Of a stretch of DNA of 64,000 nucleotides, positions 44,065 to 55,299 are shown one piece after another (the stretch's first letter is position 1; each line of letters opens with the position of its first letter). The notes beneath the pieces were generated by a model, which was given only the letters and a program-made list of their open reading frames with translations, ran no database searches and was not told where the DNA came from. Source of the DNA: Croceibacterium aestuarii (GTDB lineage: Bacteria > Pseudomonadota > Alphaproteobacteria > Sphingomonadales > Sphingomonadaceae). The position numbers and the translations under genes are program-made. Where the stretch lies: assembly GCF_030657335.1 (NCBI RefSeq), contig NZ_CP131039.1, positions 2,620,501-2,684,500 of the forward strand. The letters run 5' to 3'.

Positions 44065-46064
44065 CGCCGGCGCCTCTCGTTGATGCCCTCGATCCGCCGC
44101 GCGACTTCCTCCTCCTCGAGCAGCTCAGAGGTTTCGTCGGGCATGCGGCGGCGCCAATTCGGGTGCTCGTCGGTCGTGCCCGGGAGATTGGGCTGCTCGC
44201 GCAGCCCGAGCACGTCCTCGAGTGGATAGAGCGCGAGCAGCGACGGCGTCGAAGCCACGTGCTCGGTCGCGGCATCAACGGCGCGCGCCGGCTGGTCGGC
44301 GGGCGGCGGTTCGCCTTCGGCCGAGCCGGATTGGCACAGCGCAGCCCACAACTGGCAGCGCTCTTCGGCGCGGCGCGTGCGATCCTGCTCTTCGCTCCCG
44401 TCGGGATCGCCCCGACCGAGCCGCCACGCCCAGTCGAGGTCGCGCTCCGACCACCACCCGGCAACGGTGAATAGATCGTGGGTCCCGGTCATCGCTACCG
44501 CGCGACGCTGCCAGCGCTCGGGCGGGATGTAGCGCCCGCCGTCCTCGCGTTCGAACCACAGCACGCGCATTCCTAGCACTTCGCGCTCCTCCAGCTTTTC
44601 CCGCAGCCCGTCGGGAATGGTGCCGAGATCCTCGCCGATGACGACCGCCCGCGCCCGGCGCGATTCGATGGCGAGCACGCGCAGCATGTCGTCGAGCGGA
44701 TAGCGCAAGTACGCTCCGTCGGCCGCGCTGCCGCCGTGCGGAATCACCCACAGCCGGTTGAGTCCCAGCGCGTGATCGATGCGGATGCCGCCGCACAAAT
44801 CGATGTTGGCGCGCAAAGTGGCGATAAGCGGCTCGAAGCCATTGCTGCGCAGCGCGGCGGGCGAGAAGGCCGTCAGCCCCCAGTCCTGTCCGTGCGGACC
44901 GAGCGGATCGGGCGGAGCGCCGACCGAGAGCCCCTGAAGCAGCTCGTCGCCCTTGCTCCAGCCGTGGCTCCCGCCTGCATCGAGGCCGACCGCCAGATCG
45001 GAGATCAGTCCGACCTTCATGCCGGCGTCGGTGGCGGCGCGCTGCGCGGCGGCGAGGCTTTCCTCGGCGAGCCACTGGGCGAAGACGTAGAATTCGACCT
45101 CGTCGCTGTGCTCGGCGGCGAAGCGCTTGACCGCCACGCCTCTGGCGTCGTGGAAGTCCTCCGGCCAACCCTGCCAGCCCCCGGCGCCGGTGTGGAAGAA
45201 GTGCGCATGCAGCGCATCGAAGGTCGCGTGGAGTTCGAGCGTCTCGCCGCCTTCGGCGCGGTAGGCGGCGATGCGGTCCGCGAGCGCTGCCCGAGTGATC
45301 TCGAACGTCTGGCGCAAGGTCGCGAGGCGGCGCGGGATCGCATGCTTCCAGTCGATCAACTCGCCGCCCCGCGCTTCGCCGAGCGGCTGCCCGACCAGCG
45401 CGGGATCGCCGAAGAGGATGTTGAGGAAGGCCCGGCTCGACGGGCCGTAGGGGCTGAAGCGCGACGGATCGGCGGGAAACAGGGCATGCGCCGGGCTGAT
45501 CGCGAGCGCGTCGGCCCCGCGTGCGGCAAACGCGCTTGCCGCCCCGGCGACACTGCCGAAGTCGCCAAACGCGCGGCCGCCGCCGTCGCGCAGCGATGGC
45601 ACCTGAACTGCGGCGCCCCAGGCCCGGCGATCGCCGATCGCCTCGGCGATGCCGAAACAGCTTGCCGGTGCTATGGCGAGGCCCATCGTGCGCGCACCGA
45701 TGTGGAGACGGTGATAGCCAATCTCGTCGATCGGCTGCAGCCTCAACCCTTCGTCCGTACGCTCGACCCGCACCGCACGTTCGGAGCCGTCCTCGAGTTC
45801 GAGCTCGGCGCGTCCAGGCTTGCCCGCTCCGCCGGGGAGGTCCACCGGCCGGCCGCTGTCGCCGGTAACGAAGTCGGCGCGCCGGCTCTCGCTGCGACAG
45901 CGCTCGAGACTCTCGGCGATGTCACGCTCGTGCTCGGCCGGGTAGCCGAGCGCGCGCAGGACGTTGCGCAATGCGTCATCGCCGGTCCGCTGGTACCGCC
46001 CCGCTGCATCGCGCCATTCGATCTGAAGCCCCGCCTCCGCGGCAAGCTCGTGCAGCGCGCTCAT
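44061..46064 (-). CDS. malQ: 4-alpha-glucanotransferase (amylomaltase)
   Basis: A 667-residue GH77 enzyme that disproportionates malto-oligosaccharides, making longer chains and glucose. Catalytic blocks: nucleophile in GIRIDHALGLNRLW, acid in VIGEDLGTIPDGL, and the transition-state Asp in GTHDLFTVAGWW; DLAVGLDAGGSHGWSKG fits the bacterial type. An N-terminal region of about 130 residues precedes the barrel, as in E. coli MalQ. The ATG at 46064 overlaps the treZ stop (ATGA); an in-frame start 15 bases upstream is less likely. Confidence 0.94.
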   Translation of the reverse strand: MSALHELAAEAGLQIEWRDAAGRYQRTGDDALRNVLRALGYPAEHERDIAESLERCRSESRRADFVTGDSGRPVDLPGGAGKPGRAELELEDGSERAVRVERTDEGLRLQPIDEIGYHRLHIGARTMGLAIAPASCFGIAEAIGDRRAWGAAVQVPSLRDGGGRAFGDFGSVAGAASAFAARGADALAISPAHALFPADPSRFSPYGPSSRAFLNILFGDPALVGQPLGEARGGELIDWKHAIPRRLATLRQTFEITRAALADRIAAYRAEGGETLELHATFDALHAHFFHTGAGGWQGWPEDFHDARGVAVKRFAAEHSDEVEFYVFAQWLAEESLAAAQRAATDAGMKVGLISDLAVGLDAGGSHGWSKGDELLQGLSVGAPPDPLGPHGQDWGLTAFSPAALRSNGFEPLIATLRANIDLCGGIRIDHALGLNRLWVIPHGGSAADGAYLRYPLDDMLRVLAIESRRARAVVIGEDLGTIPDGLREKLEEREVLGMRVLWFEREDGGRYIPPERWQRRAVAMTGTHDLFTVAGWWSERDLDWAWRLGRGDPDGSEEQDRTRRAEERCQLWAALCQSGSAEGEPPPADQPARAVDAATEHVASTPSLLALYPLEDVLGLREQPNLPGTTDEHPNWRRRMPDETSELLEEEEVARRIEGINERRRR

Positions 46065-47767
46065 GACTCGATCCCGCACACGAAGCTGCCGGGCTCACCG
46101 CTTGCACCGAGCGTGAAGAGCGGGCCGGGCACGTCGCCAAATTGCGCGCGTTCACGGCCGAGATTGATCGCCAGGGTGAGCGTCGCTCCGTCGCCCATTC
46201 GCCAGCGAGCGCTCACCGCGCCTTCGGCAAGCACCTCTGCCCCGAGGCTCTTCGCCCCGGCGAGGCGCGGCACGATGTGCCGGTGCCGCAGCTGTAGCAG
46301 TTCGGCGTAAAGCCCCCGCCACTCTTCGGCATCGGGGCCCGGGACCGGGATCGAGGCCGCGAAGGTCAGGGCATCGTTTGGGTCGGGGATTCGCTCGCGG
46401 TCCTCGGCCTTGGCGAAGGCGCGGAAATCGGCGAATTCGCGCCGCCGCCCCTCGCGCACGGCATCGGCCAGCTCGTCGTGAAAATCGGTGAAGAACAGGA
46501 ACGGGGAACGGCTCCCCGCTTCGTCGCCCATGAAGATCAGCGGGATCTGCGGTGCGAGCAGCAGCAGGGCGGTCACCGCTCGCAGCTTGTCGCGCTCGGC
46601 CAGCACCGTCAGCCGCTCACCCAGCGCGCGGTTGCCGATCTGGTCGTGGTTCTGCAGGAACGAGACGAACCGCACCGGCGGAAGGTGCCCGCTCGGGCTT
46701 CCGCGCGGCCTGGCGTCCGGACCCGGCGGAGACTCACCCTGGTAGACGAATCCTTCCGTAAGACAGCGAGCGAGCTTGTTCGTCGGCTCCTGCGCAAAGC
46801 CTGCGTAATATCCTTCGGTTTCGTCGGTCAGCAGCACGTGCACCGTGTTGTGGAAGTCGTCGTTCCACTGCGCGTCGAAGCGCCCCTCCGCCAGCCGGCC
46901 GGCGTCGTTGGCTTCGTTTTCGAGGATCAGGTGAACGTGGCGATCGCCGACCGTTTCGCGCAGCTCGCTCGCCATCGCGTCGAGGAAGCGGCTGTCCCCG
47001 ATCGCATGGATCGCGTCGAAGCGAAGCCCGTCGAAGCGGAACTCATCGAGCCACATGCGCGCATTGTCGATGAAGAAGCGCTGCACGGGCTCGCGCGCGG
47101 AGGCGATCCCCGGGCCCCACGGCGTGTGCCGCGTCGCATCGAAGAACGGTTCGGCATAGGCGTGGAGGAAATTTCCATCCGGTCCGAAGTGGTTGTAGAC
47201 CACATCCAGGAAAATCATCAGGTCCAGCTCGTGCGCCCGGTCGACCAGCGCTTTCAGATCGGCGGGCGTGCCATACGCCTCGTGCACCGCATAGGGCAGG
47301 ACGCCGTCGTAGCCCCATCCGCGCTCGCCCGCGAAGGCTGCAACGGGCATCAGCTCGACCGCGGTGATGCCGAGATCCGCCATGGCAGGCAAGCGTTCTG
47401 CGACGCCCGCGAAGCCGCCGAGAAGGCCGGCGTGGACCTCCTGGATCACCGCCTCGTGCCACGGCCGTCCGCGCCAGCCGGTGCACTTCCAGTCATAGCC
47501 GTCCGGATCGGGAAGCACACTCCACCCATGCGGGCCGCCGCGCTGCGCACGCGAAGCGGGATCGGGCACGGCCAGCGTTGGATCGAGGCGAAAACGGTAG
47601 CTCGCCCCTGCAGCGGCCTCGGTGGTAACCGACAGCCAGCCCTCGCCCGCCGGCTCCATCGGTATGGAACGGCCGTCCTCGAACTCGAGCGTGATCGCCT
47701 CGCGATCGGGCGCCCACACGTTGAAGCGCCAGCCCCCCTCCTCGACGCGTTGTGGACCCCATTGCAT
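46061..47767 (-). CDS. treZ: Malto-oligosyltrehalose trehalohydrolase
   Basis: A 568-residue GH13 enzyme that releases free trehalose from the TreY product. A CBM48-like N-terminal domain (FNVWAPDREAITLEFEDG) precedes the barrel, with DVVYNHFGPDGN, nucleophile Asp in GLRFDAIHAI, acid Glu in LILENEAND and Asp in FLQNHDQIGN. The start MQWGPQRVEEG at 47767 shares one base with the glgX stop. Confidence 0.94.
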   Translation of the reverse strand: MQWGPQRVEEGGWRFNVWAPDREAITLEFEDGRSIPMEPAGEGWLSVTTEAAAGASYRFRLDPTLAVPDPASRAQRGGPHGWSVLPDPDGYDWKCTGWRGRPWHEAVIQEVHAGLLGGFAGVAERLPAMADLGITAVELMPVAAFAGERGWGYDGVLPYAVHEAYGTPADLKALVDRAHELDLMIFLDVVYNHFGPDGNFLHAYAEPFFDATRHTPWGPGIASAREPVQRFFIDNARMWLDEFRFDGLRFDAIHAIGDSRFLDAMASELRETVGDRHVHLILENEANDAGRLAEGRFDAQWNDDFHNTVHVLLTDETEGYYAGFAQEPTNKLARCLTEGFVYQGESPPGPDARPRGSPSGHLPPVRFVSFLQNHDQIGNRALGERLTVLAERDKLRAVTALLLLAPQIPLIFMGDEAGSRSPFLFFTDFHDELADAVREGRRREFADFRAFAKAEDRERIPDPNDALTFAASIPVPGPDAEEWRGLYAELLQLRHRHIVPRLAGAKSLGAEVLAEGAVSARWRMGDGATLTLAINLGRERAQFGDVPGPLFTLGASGEPGSFVCGIES

Positions 47768-49857
47768 CAGACCGGCACTTCCCACCAGATCAGCGCCGCC
47801 GCGCCGGCGAGCAGCCAGTAGCTGTCGCCGATGTCGTGCTCCTCCAGGTGGGGATGCGCACTGTCGATCAGCAGGCGCCGGCGGGCCGAAGGCGGCGGAA
47901 GGTTGAACACGAGATTGTCCGGCGACCCGTTCATCAGCAGGGCGATGATCCTTAGCCGCCCGTCCTCCATCTTGCGCGCCAGCCGCATGACCAGAGCGCG
48001 GCCGTGAACATTGTCCCAGTCCTCTTGCGCCAAGGGCATGCCGCGCTCGTCCCACCAGTCGATATCGGGGAGGTTCGCGGCGACCTCCTGCCCGTAGAGA
48101 TAGCGGCGCGAGTGCAACAGGCTGTAGCGTTTGCGCAAAGCGATCAGCCGCTGCACGAAGCCGATCATGGCCTCCCCCTCGGGCGAGCGCGCCTGCTTCC
48201 AGTCGAACCAGCTGATCGCGTTGTCCTGACAATAGGCGTTGTTGTTGCCGCCCTGGGTACGGGCGAACTCGTCGCCGCCGAGCAGCATCGGCGTGCCGTG
48301 GGAGGCGAGCAGGGTCACCAGCATCGAACGCTGGATGCGCATGCGCATTTCGCGGATTTCGGGGTTGTGGGTCGGCCCCTCCTCGCCCCAGTTACGCGAG
48401 AAGTTCTCGCCGTGTCCGTCGTTGTTGTCCTCGAGGTTGGCCTCGTTGTGGCGATGCTCGTAGCTGACCGTGTCCGCGAGCGTGAAGCCGTCGTGGCTGG
48501 TGACGAAGTTGACGCTGGCCCAGGGGCGGCGGGCGCGGCGATCGAAGATGTCGCCCGAGCCGGCCAGCCGTGCGGCGAGCTCGCCGCGCATGTCTTCGTC
48601 GCCGCGCCAATAGCGGCGCACCGCGTCGCGATAGCGATCGTTCCATTCGGCGAAGCCGGGCGGATGATGGCCGAGCTGGTATCCGCCCGGGCCGATGTCC
48701 CAAGGCTCCGAAATCAGCTTCACCCGCTGCAGCACCGGGTCCTGGCGCAGAACGTCGAAGAAGGCTGCGCCCGGGTTGAAGTCGGGATAGGTGCGGCCGA
48801 GCACGGTCCCCAGGTCGAAGCGGAAGCCGTCGATGCCGAACGAGGTCACCCAGTAGCGCAGTGAATCCGCGACCATCTGGATCACCCGGGCCTTCGACAT
48901 GTTGAGCGTGTTGCCGGTCCCGGTGAAGTTGACCGCATAGCGCCGATCGTCCGGCGACAGGCGATAATAACTGGCGTTGTCGAGCCCGCGCCACGACAGC
49001 GTCGGCCCCCGCTCGGACCCTTCCGCCGTGTGGTTGTAAACCACGTCGAGAATCACCTCTATCCCCGCGGCATGGAGCCTGCGCACCGCGAGGCGCAGCT
49101 CGTCGAGGTCGGGACGGGCGAAATATCGCCGCTCGGGCGCGAAGAACGACAGCGTGTTGTAGCCCCAGTAGTTCCTCAGCCCCTTTTCGAGCAGGAAGCG
49201 GTCTTGCGCATAGGCGTGGATAGGGAGCAACTCGATCGCGGTGACGCCCAGCCGCTTGAGGTGATCGACCACCGGGCCGCTGGCGAGCGCCGCGAAAGTG
49301 CCGCGTTCCTGCGGCGCCACTTCCTCGAACAGCTTGGTCAGGCCGCGCACATGCGCTTCGTAGATCACCGTGTCCGCCCACGGCGTGTTCGGCCGGCGGT
49401 CGTGCGACCAGTCGAACGAACCGTGGGTCACTACGCCCTTGGGCATCGCCGGGGCACTGTCGCGGCGATCGAACGAAAGGTCTGCCTTGCGCGAGCGGAC
49501 ACGGTATCCGAACAGGCTGTCCGTCCACTTGAGCTCGCCCACGAGCTGCTTGGCGTAGGGATCGAGCAGCAGTTTGTGATGATTGAACCGGTGCCCGTTC
49601 TCCGGCTCGTACGGGCCGTAGGCGCGGTAGCCGTAAACGAGCCCCGGCAGCGCATCCGGCAAATAGCCGTGCCAGACTTCGTCGGTCCACTCGGGCAGAT
49701 CGAAGCGAGCGATTTCCTTCCTGCCATTGGGATCGAACAAACAAAGCTCGATCCGCTCGGCGTTGGCCGAGTAGACGGCGAAGTTCACCCCCATTCCATC
49801 GAACGTGCTGCCGAGCGGATAGGGCGAACCGGCCTCGAGCCGCTCCGGAAAGCTCAT
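47767..49857 (-). CDS. glgX: Glycogen debranching enzyme GlgX
   Basis: A 696-residue GH13 isoamylase-type enzyme that hydrolyses alpha-1,6 branches, giving linear chains for MalQ and TreY. CBM48 domain at the start (FDGMGVNFAVYSANAERIEL); catalytic blocks DVVYNHTAEG, GFRFDLGTVLGR, LISEPWDIGPGGYQ and FVTSHDGFTLAD, all with their acidic residues. Full family length. It follows glgB by 4 bases and runs into treZ. Confidence 0.95.
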   Translation of the reverse strand: MSFPERLEAGSPYPLGSTFDGMGVNFAVYSANAERIELCLFDPNGRKEIARFDLPEWTDEVWHGYLPDALPGLVYGYRAYGPYEPENGHRFNHHKLLLDPYAKQLVGELKWTDSLFGYRVRSRKADLSFDRRDSAPAMPKGVVTHGSFDWSHDRRPNTPWADTVIYEAHVRGLTKLFEEVAPQERGTFAALASGPVVDHLKRLGVTAIELLPIHAYAQDRFLLEKGLRNYWGYNTLSFFAPERRYFARPDLDELRLAVRRLHAAGIEVILDVVYNHTAEGSERGPTLSWRGLDNASYYRLSPDDRRYAVNFTGTGNTLNMSKARVIQMVADSLRYWVTSFGIDGFRFDLGTVLGRTYPDFNPGAAFFDVLRQDPVLQRVKLISEPWDIGPGGYQLGHHPPGFAEWNDRYRDAVRRYWRGDEDMRGELAARLAGSGDIFDRRARRPWASVNFVTSHDGFTLADTVSYEHRHNEANLEDNNDGHGENFSRNWGEEGPTHNPEIREMRMRIQRSMLVTLLASHGTPMLLGGDEFARTQGGNNNAYCQDNAISWFDWKQARSPEGEAMIGFVQRLIALRKRYSLLHSRRYLYGQEVAANLPDIDWWDERGMPLAQEDWDNVHGRALVMRLARKMEDGRLRIIALLMNGSPDNLVFNLPPPSARRRLLIDSAHPHLEEHDIGDSYWLLAGAAALIWWEVPV

Positions 49858-49861
49858 CGGG

Positions 49862-52051
49862 TCAGCTTTCGCCGTGCTTCAGGATGACGACGCCGAGCGG
49901 CGGCAGCGACAGCGCGGCCGAACACGGCTGGCCGTGGAGCTGCGGCCCATCGGCGCTCACGCCGCCGTCGTTTCCGAAATTGCTGCCGCCGTACATCTCG
50001 GCATCCGAATTCAGCAACTCGCGCCAAGTTCCGGATTGTGGCAGGCCAACGCGATAATTTCGCTGCGGTTCGGGCGTCATGTTGGCGATAACCGCGATAT
50101 CCGCCCCGCCCCTGCCGCGGCGATGGAAGGCGTATACGCTGTTCGCGGCATCGTCCGCGGCAAGCCAGCGGAATCCGTCGGGATCGGTGTCGAGCGCATG
50201 AAGCGCCGGTTCCTCGCGGTAGACCCGGTTGAGGTCGCGCACGAGCAGCTGAACGCCCGCATGCTCCTGGGCATCGAGAAGGTCCCACGGAAGCGACTCG
50301 TCGTGGTTCCATTCGCGCTCCATGCCCAGTTCGCAGCCCATGAATAACAGCTTCTTGCCCGGGTGTGTCCACATGAACGCCAGGTAGGCGCGCAGGTTGG
50401 CGAACTTGCGCCAGCGGTCGCCCGGCATTTTTCCCCACAGCGAGCCCTTGCCGTGGACCACCTCGTCGTGGCTGATCGGCAGGACGTATTTCTCGGAGTA
50501 GGCGTAGACCATCGGAAAGCTGAGATCGTTGTGGTGCCACTGGCGGTGGACCGGATCGCGCTCGATGTATTCGAGCGTGTCGTGCATCCAGCCCATGTTC
50601 CACTTGTAGTTGAAACCCAGGCCGCCTTGCGGAACCGGCGAAGTCACGCCGGGCCAGGCGGTCGATTCCTCGGCGACCGTGATGGCTCCCGGGCAACGCT
50701 CCGAGACGATCGTGTTCAGGTGCTTGAGAAAGGCGACCGATTCGAGATTCTCGCGTCCGCCGTGGACGTTGGGCACCCACTCGCCGGCATTCCGGCTGTA
50801 GTCGCGGTAAAGCATCGAGGCGACAGCATCGACGCGCAGACCGTCGACGTGGAAGGTTTCGAGCCACCACATCGCCGAGGCGAGCAGGAATCCCGAGACC
50901 TCGTTGCGCCCGAGGTTGTAGATGAGCGTGTTCCAATCCTGGTGGAACCCCTCGCGAGGGTCCGAGTGCTCGTAGAGATGGGTGCCGTCGAACTGCGCCA
51001 GACCGTGCGGATCGGTCGGGAAGTGCGCCGGCACCCAGTCGAGGATCACGCCGAGCCCCGCGCGGTGGCAGGCGTCGACGAACGCGGCGAAGTCCTGCGG
51101 ACCGCCGAAACGGGCCGAAGGCGCGAACTGCGACAGCGGCTGGTAGCCCCACGATCCGCCGAACGGATGCTCCATGATCGGCAGCAGCTCGATGTGGGTG
51201 AAGCCCATGTCCGCTGCATAGGGAATCAATCGCTCGATCAGGCCCGCCCAGTCGAACGCGCGATCGCCCTCGCCCTCGGGCTTCATCCACGAAGCGGCAT
51301 GGACTTCGTAGATGGAGATCGGCGCCTCGGGCGCGTGGCGGCTCGCACGTTCGGACATCCAGTCGCTGTCGGACCAGGAATAGTCGGGCGCCGCGGCCAC
51401 CACCGACGCCGTGGCCGGCGGGCGTTCGGTCTGCCGGGCAAGCGGATCGGCCTTCTGCATGATCCCGCCGTCGGCGCCCGCGATCTCGAACTTGTAACGC
51501 GCGCCGGGACCGAGCCGCGGGACGAACAGTTCCCACACCCCGGCCCAATGGCGCAGCCGCATCGGGTGGCGTCGTCCGTCCCAAGCGTTGAAGTCGCCGA
51601 CCACCGAAACCCGGCGAGCGTTCGGCGCCCAGACCGAGAAGAGCACGCCCCGGGTGCCGTCCACCTCGCGCGGTTGCGCGCCGAAAACGCGGCCCATCTC
51701 GAAGTGCCGGCCCTCGGCGAACAGGTGCAGGTCGAAGTCCGAAAGCATGGTCCCAAAGGCGTAAGGATCCTCCGTCTCCTGCACCGTTCCTCCGGGCCAG
51801 CGGATTCGCAGCAGGTAAGGTCCGGCAAACTTCACCGCCCCGGCGAACAAGCCCGGCCCCGCTTCCCCGAGCCGCGCAGCCCTGCCGCCGTCCGGGGGCA
51901 CGCATTCGACCATCTCGGCGCCCGGCTGGAAGGTGCGCACCACGCGATCGCGGTCGCCCTGGTGGGGGCCAAGCAGCGCGAACGGATCGTCCAGACGGCC
52001 CTCGATCAGCGCGAACGCCGACCTTGCGAGTACGTCTTCTTGCGCGGTCAT
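49862..52051 (-). CDS. glgB: 1,4-alpha-glucan branching enzyme
   Basis: A 729-residue GH13 branching enzyme with N-terminal N1 domain, CBM48 domain ([20 protein letters not shown], about 130-225), catalytic barrel with [29 protein letters not shown] and [14 protein letters not shown], and an all-beta C domain. It adds alpha-1,6 branches to the chains made by GlgE. The ATG overlaps the treS stop by 4 bases. Confidence 0.96.
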   Translation of the reverse strand: MTAQEDVLARSAFALIEGRLDDPFALLGPHQGDRDRVVRTFQPGAEMVECVPPDGGRAARLGEAGPGLFAGAVKFAGPYLLRIRWPGGTVQETEDPYAFGTMLSDFDLHLFAEGRHFEMGRVFGAQPREVDGTRGVLFSVWAPNARRVSVVGDFNAWDGRRHPMRLRHWAGVWELFVPRLGPGARYKFEIAGADGGIMQKADPLARQTERPPATASVVAAAPDYSWSDSDWMSERASRHAPEAPISIYEVHAASWMKPEGEGDRAFDWAGLIERLIPYAADMGFTHIELLPIMEHPFGGSWGYQPLSQFAPSARFGGPQDFAAFVDACHRAGLGVILDWVPAHFPTDPHGLAQFDGTHLYEHSDPREGFHQDWNTLIYNLGRNEVSGFLLASAMWWLETFHVDGLRVDAVASMLYRDYSRNAGEWVPNVHGGRENLESVAFLKHLNTIVSERCPGAITVAEESTAWPGVTSPVPQGGLGFNYKWNMGWMHDTLEYIERDPVHRQWHHNDLSFPMVYAYSEKYVLPISHDEVVHGKGSLWGKMPGDRWRKFANLRAYLAFMWTHPGKKLLFMGCELGMEREWNHDESLPWDLLDAQEHAGVQLLVRDLNRVYREEPALHALDTDPDGFRWLAADDAANSVYAFHRRGRGGADIAVIANMTPEPQRNYRVGLPQSGTWRELLNSDAEMYGGSNFGNDGGVSADGPQLHGQPCSAALSLPPLGVVILKHGES

Positions 52052-55000
52052 TGGGGTTCTCCGAGAAGCTTTCTGGCTACATGAGCAAGTCCGGCGGCGG
52101 GGACTTCGATCCAGTCCGGCCGGTTGGCGGCTTCGTAACCGACCTCGTAGGCAGCCTTTTCGAGCAAGAGCAAGTCCAGCAGCGGGCCCGGAGGCTCTTC
52201 GATCACGGCGGTGTATCCCTCGAGGAAGGCGCCCGCAGCCGCCTCGCGGAACTCGCGGGCGAGGCGCTGGGCGCGGTCCTCCCAGCTCTCGGTTCCCGCA
52301 GGATGCGTGCTTCGGGCCACCGCGGCGGCGTAATCGAAGCTGCGCAGCACGCCTGCGACGTCGCGGAGCGGCAAGTCCTTGGCCCTGCGCTCATGCAAGG
52401 CGCGTGCGGGCTCACCCTCGAAGTCGATGATCGTTACATCGTCGCCGGTGACCAGGATCTGCCCGAGGTGCAGGTCGCCGTGGATTCGGGTCTTTTGAAG
52501 ACCTTGTGCGCCGGCTGCGACCTCGGCAACGCGAGCGGTCAGATCGTCGCGCCTCTTGCGCAGAAACCCCGCGTCGGCCTGCGCGGCTTCGCCGAGTTCC
52601 GCATGGCCGAGACGATCGATCGCGGAATCGAGCTGGCCGGCTATCCGCTGGGCCAGCGCTTTGGCATCTTCGCTGTCGAAGCGCGTCGGCGAAAAGGCCG
52701 AGTTGTCGGTTTCGCGCGTGAGGACGGTGTGCATTTCTGCGAGCCGGCGACCGAGGTTGCGTGCGAAATTCGTATAGCTCGCGAAGCTCCACTCGCTTTC
52801 GGTCGCCATCCTCTCGAGCATCGCGAGCGTCCACTGCCAGCCGTCGCCCTGGTTGTAGGCGAACGCTTGCGCCATCATCAGCAGCATGTCTTCACCGCCT
52901 TCGCGGCGATAGGCGGTGCCCAGAATCGGCGGCACGTTGGCGAAGCCGTGCTCGGTGAGATAGGCGACCATCTCCGCATCGGGGTGGACACCCGGCGCCA
53001 CTTTGCGCAGCAGCTTGAGAACCGCCTTGCGCCCCACGATCATCGTGCTGTTGGACTGTTCGGCGGATGACCACTCGGCCTCCGCCTCGGGCTCGAGATC
53101 GAAGTGGCGAGTCTTCTCGAACCGCAGCTCGCCTTCGCCCGATGGCACGCTGCGCCCCTCGCTCATTGCCGTAATGACCGAGCGAGCGAACGAGGCGAGC
53201 GCGAACCCGTCCGTCAACAAGCCGACGTAGCGCTCGCGGCGCACGCGGGCGATCGCGAGGTTGGAAGCATAGGGGCCGTTGGCCTCACCTTCCCAGGCAA
53301 TTCCGAGCGGCAGGGTGTAGACCGCGCTGCCGCCCGAGGTCGTCACAGCCAGTTCGCTCAGCAGCAGATCGTCGGCCGCGGGCATCTCGGTCAACCGCAT
53401 CAGCTCGACGCGTTCGATTGTTTCATCCTTGGCGCCGAACCAGCGGCGCTGGGCGATGTAGTCCGGCAGCACGTCGCGCTCGAGAATCGCGCGGTTGCCC
53501 GGCGAGCCGAGATCGGTGAGCCGCGGCCGCAGGACGAAAGTGTATCGTTCGACATCCGCGCCGGGTGCGCCCGATGCCCAGTCGGGCGCGTCCACGTCGT
53601 GCCGCAGCTCAAACCAGTAGAATCCGTAAGGCGGCAGCGAGAGAAGGTACGGAAGTTGCCCCACCCGCGGAAACGGCGATCCTCCGGTCAGTTCGATCGG
53701 TGTCGCGCCTTCGAAAGAGTGCAGGTCGAGCTCGACGGCCTGCGCGGTGCGGCTGAGATTGGCGACGCACAGGATCGTCTCGTCCCCGTGCCGGCGCAGG
53801 TATGCGAGTATTCGCCTGTTCGCCGGACGCAGAAACGTCTGCGTTCCGCGGCCGAATGCAGCGTGCTCGCGCCGCACCGCCAGCATGCGCTTAATCCAGT
53901 TGAGCAATGAGTGGCGGTCGCGCTCTTGCGCTTCGACGTTGACCGCTTCGTAGCCGTAGAGCGGGTCCTGGATCAGCGGCAGCGAGAGCGAAGCGGGGTC
54001 GGCGCGCGAAAAGCCGCCGTTGCGGTCGGGCGACCACTGCATCGGGGTGCGCACGCCGTCGCGATCGCCGAGAAAGATATTGTCGCCCATCCCGATTTCG
54101 TCGCCGTAGTAGAGGACCGGCGTCCCGGGCATTGTCAGCAGCAGCGCGTTCAGAAGCTCGATCCGCCGGCGGTCGCGCTCCATCAGCGGGGCGAGACGGC
54201 GGCGGATACCGAGATTGATCCGCGCTCGCCGGTCGGCCGCGTAGGTGTTCCACAGATAATCGCGCTCGGAATCGGTGACCATTTCAAGCGTCAGCTCGTC
54301 GTGGTTGCGCAGAAAAATCGCCCATTGCGCGTCTTCCGGAATATCCGGCGTCTGGCGCATGATATCGGTGATGGGGAAGCGGTCTTCCTGCGCCACCGCC
54401 ATGTACATCCGCGGCATCAGCGGAAAGTGAAAGGCCATGTGGCACTCGTCAGTCCTGCCGTCTTGCTCGCCAAAGTACTGCTGCGTGTCCTCCGGCCACA
54501 TGTTGGCTTCGGCCAGCAACATGCGGTCGGGATAGTGCGCGTCGAGGTCGGCGCGGATGGTCTTCAGCACCTGATGCGTTTCGGGCAGGTTCTCGTTCGA
54601 CGTCCCGTCGCGCTCGATCAGGTAGGGGATCGCGTCGAGCCGCAGCCCGTCGATACCTGCATCGAGCCAGAAGTGCATGACCGACAGGACTTCCTCGATC
54701 ACCTTGGGATTGTCGAAATTGAGGTCGGGTTGGTGCGAATAGAACCGGTGCCAGAAGTAGGCGCCGGCTTCCTCGTCCCAGGTCCAGTTCGACTTCTCGG
54801 TGTCGCAGAAGATGATCCGCGTGCCCGAATAGAGCGTTTCGTCGTCTGACCAGACGTACATCGCGCGCTCGGGGCTGCCCGGCGGCGCGCGGCGTGCGGC
54901 CTGGAACCAGGGGTGCTGGTCGCTGGTGTGGTTGATCACCAGCTCGGTGATCACGCGCAGGCCGCGGGCATGGGCCGCATCGATGAATGCGCGCGCTTCT

Positions 55001-55299
55001 TCCATCGTGCCGTAGTCGGGGCTGACATCGCGGTATTCGGCAATGTCGTAGCCGTCGTCGCGCCGCGGGCTCGGGTAGAACGGCAGCAGCCAGATCGCTG
55101 TCACGCCCAGGTCCGCGACGTAGTCGAGCTTTTCCATCAACCCCGCGAAGTCGCCGACCCCGTCGTTGTTGGCGTCGAAGAAGCTCTTGACGTGGAGCTG
55201 GTAAATGACCGCATCCTTGTACCATAGCGGATCGTCTGCAGACGACAGCGTGGCGGAAACGGTCTTGGGAGACGAGGGTCGCGGCGGCATCTCGTTCAT
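52048..55299 (-). CDS. treS: Trehalose synthase / maltokinase fusion
   Basis: A 1083-residue fusion. The TreS half (about 20-565) isomerises trehalose to maltose: [28 protein letters not shown], nucleophile in [13 protein letters not shown], acid in [11 protein letters not shown] and [12 protein letters not shown]. The Mak half (about 600-1083) is an aminoglycoside-phosphotransferase-like kinase with [11 protein letters not shown] and [10 protein letters not shown], phosphorylating maltose at C1. Fusion channels trehalose to the GlgE donor. AAGGAGGT precedes the ATG at 55299, the best ribosome-binding site in the operon, though the start also overlaps the glgE stop. Confidence 0.96.
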   Translation of the reverse strand: MNEMPPRPSSPKTVSATLSSADDPLWYKDAVIYQLHVKSFFDANNDGVGDFAGLMEKLDYVADLGVTAIWLLPFYPSPRRDDGYDIAEYRDVSPDYGTMEEARAFIDAAHARGLRVITELVINHTSDQHPWFQAARRAPPGSPERAMYVWSDDETLYSGTRIIFCDTEKSNWTWDEEAGAYFWHRFYSHQPDLNFDNPKVIEEVLSVMHFWLDAGIDGLRLDAIPYLIERDGTSNENLPETHQVLKTIRADLDAHYPDRMLLAEANMWPEDTQQYFGEQDGRTDECHMAFHFPLMPRMYMAVAQEDRFPITDIMRQTPDIPEDAQWAIFLRNHDELTLEMVTDSERDYLWNTYAADRRARINLGIRRRLAPLMERDRRRIELLNALLLTMPGTPVLYYGDEIGMGDNIFLGDRDGVRTPMQWSPDRNGGFSRADPASLSLPLIQDPLYGYEAVNVEAQERDRHSLLNWIKRMLAVRREHAAFGRGTQTFLRPANRRILAYLRRHGDETILCVANLSRTAQAVELDLHSFEGATPIELTGGSPFPRVGQLPYLLSLPPYGFYWFELRHDVDAPDWASGAPGADVERYTFVLRPRLTDLGSPGNRAILERDVLPDYIAQRRWFGAKDETIERVELMRLTEMPAADDLLLSELAVTTSGGSAVYTLPLGIAWEGEANGPYASNLAIARVRRERYVGLLTDGFALASFARSVITAMSEGRSVPSGEGELRFEKTRHFDLEPEAEAEWSSAEQSNSTMIVGRKAVLKLLRKVAPGVHPDAEMVAYLTEHGFANVPPILGTAYRREGGEDMLLMMAQAFAYNQGDGWQWTLAMLERMATESEWSFASYTNFARNLGRRLAEMHTVLTRETDNSAFSPTRFDSEDAKALAQRIAGQLDSAIDRLGHAELGEAAQADAGFLRKRRDDLTARVAEVAAGAQGLQKTRIHGDLHLGQILVTGDDVTIIDFEGEPARALHERRAKDLPLRDVAGVLRSFDYAAAVARSTHPAGTESWEDRAQRLAREFREAAAGAFLEGYTAVIEEPPGPLLDLLLLEKAAYEVGYEAANRPDWIEVPAAGLAHVARKLLGEPQ

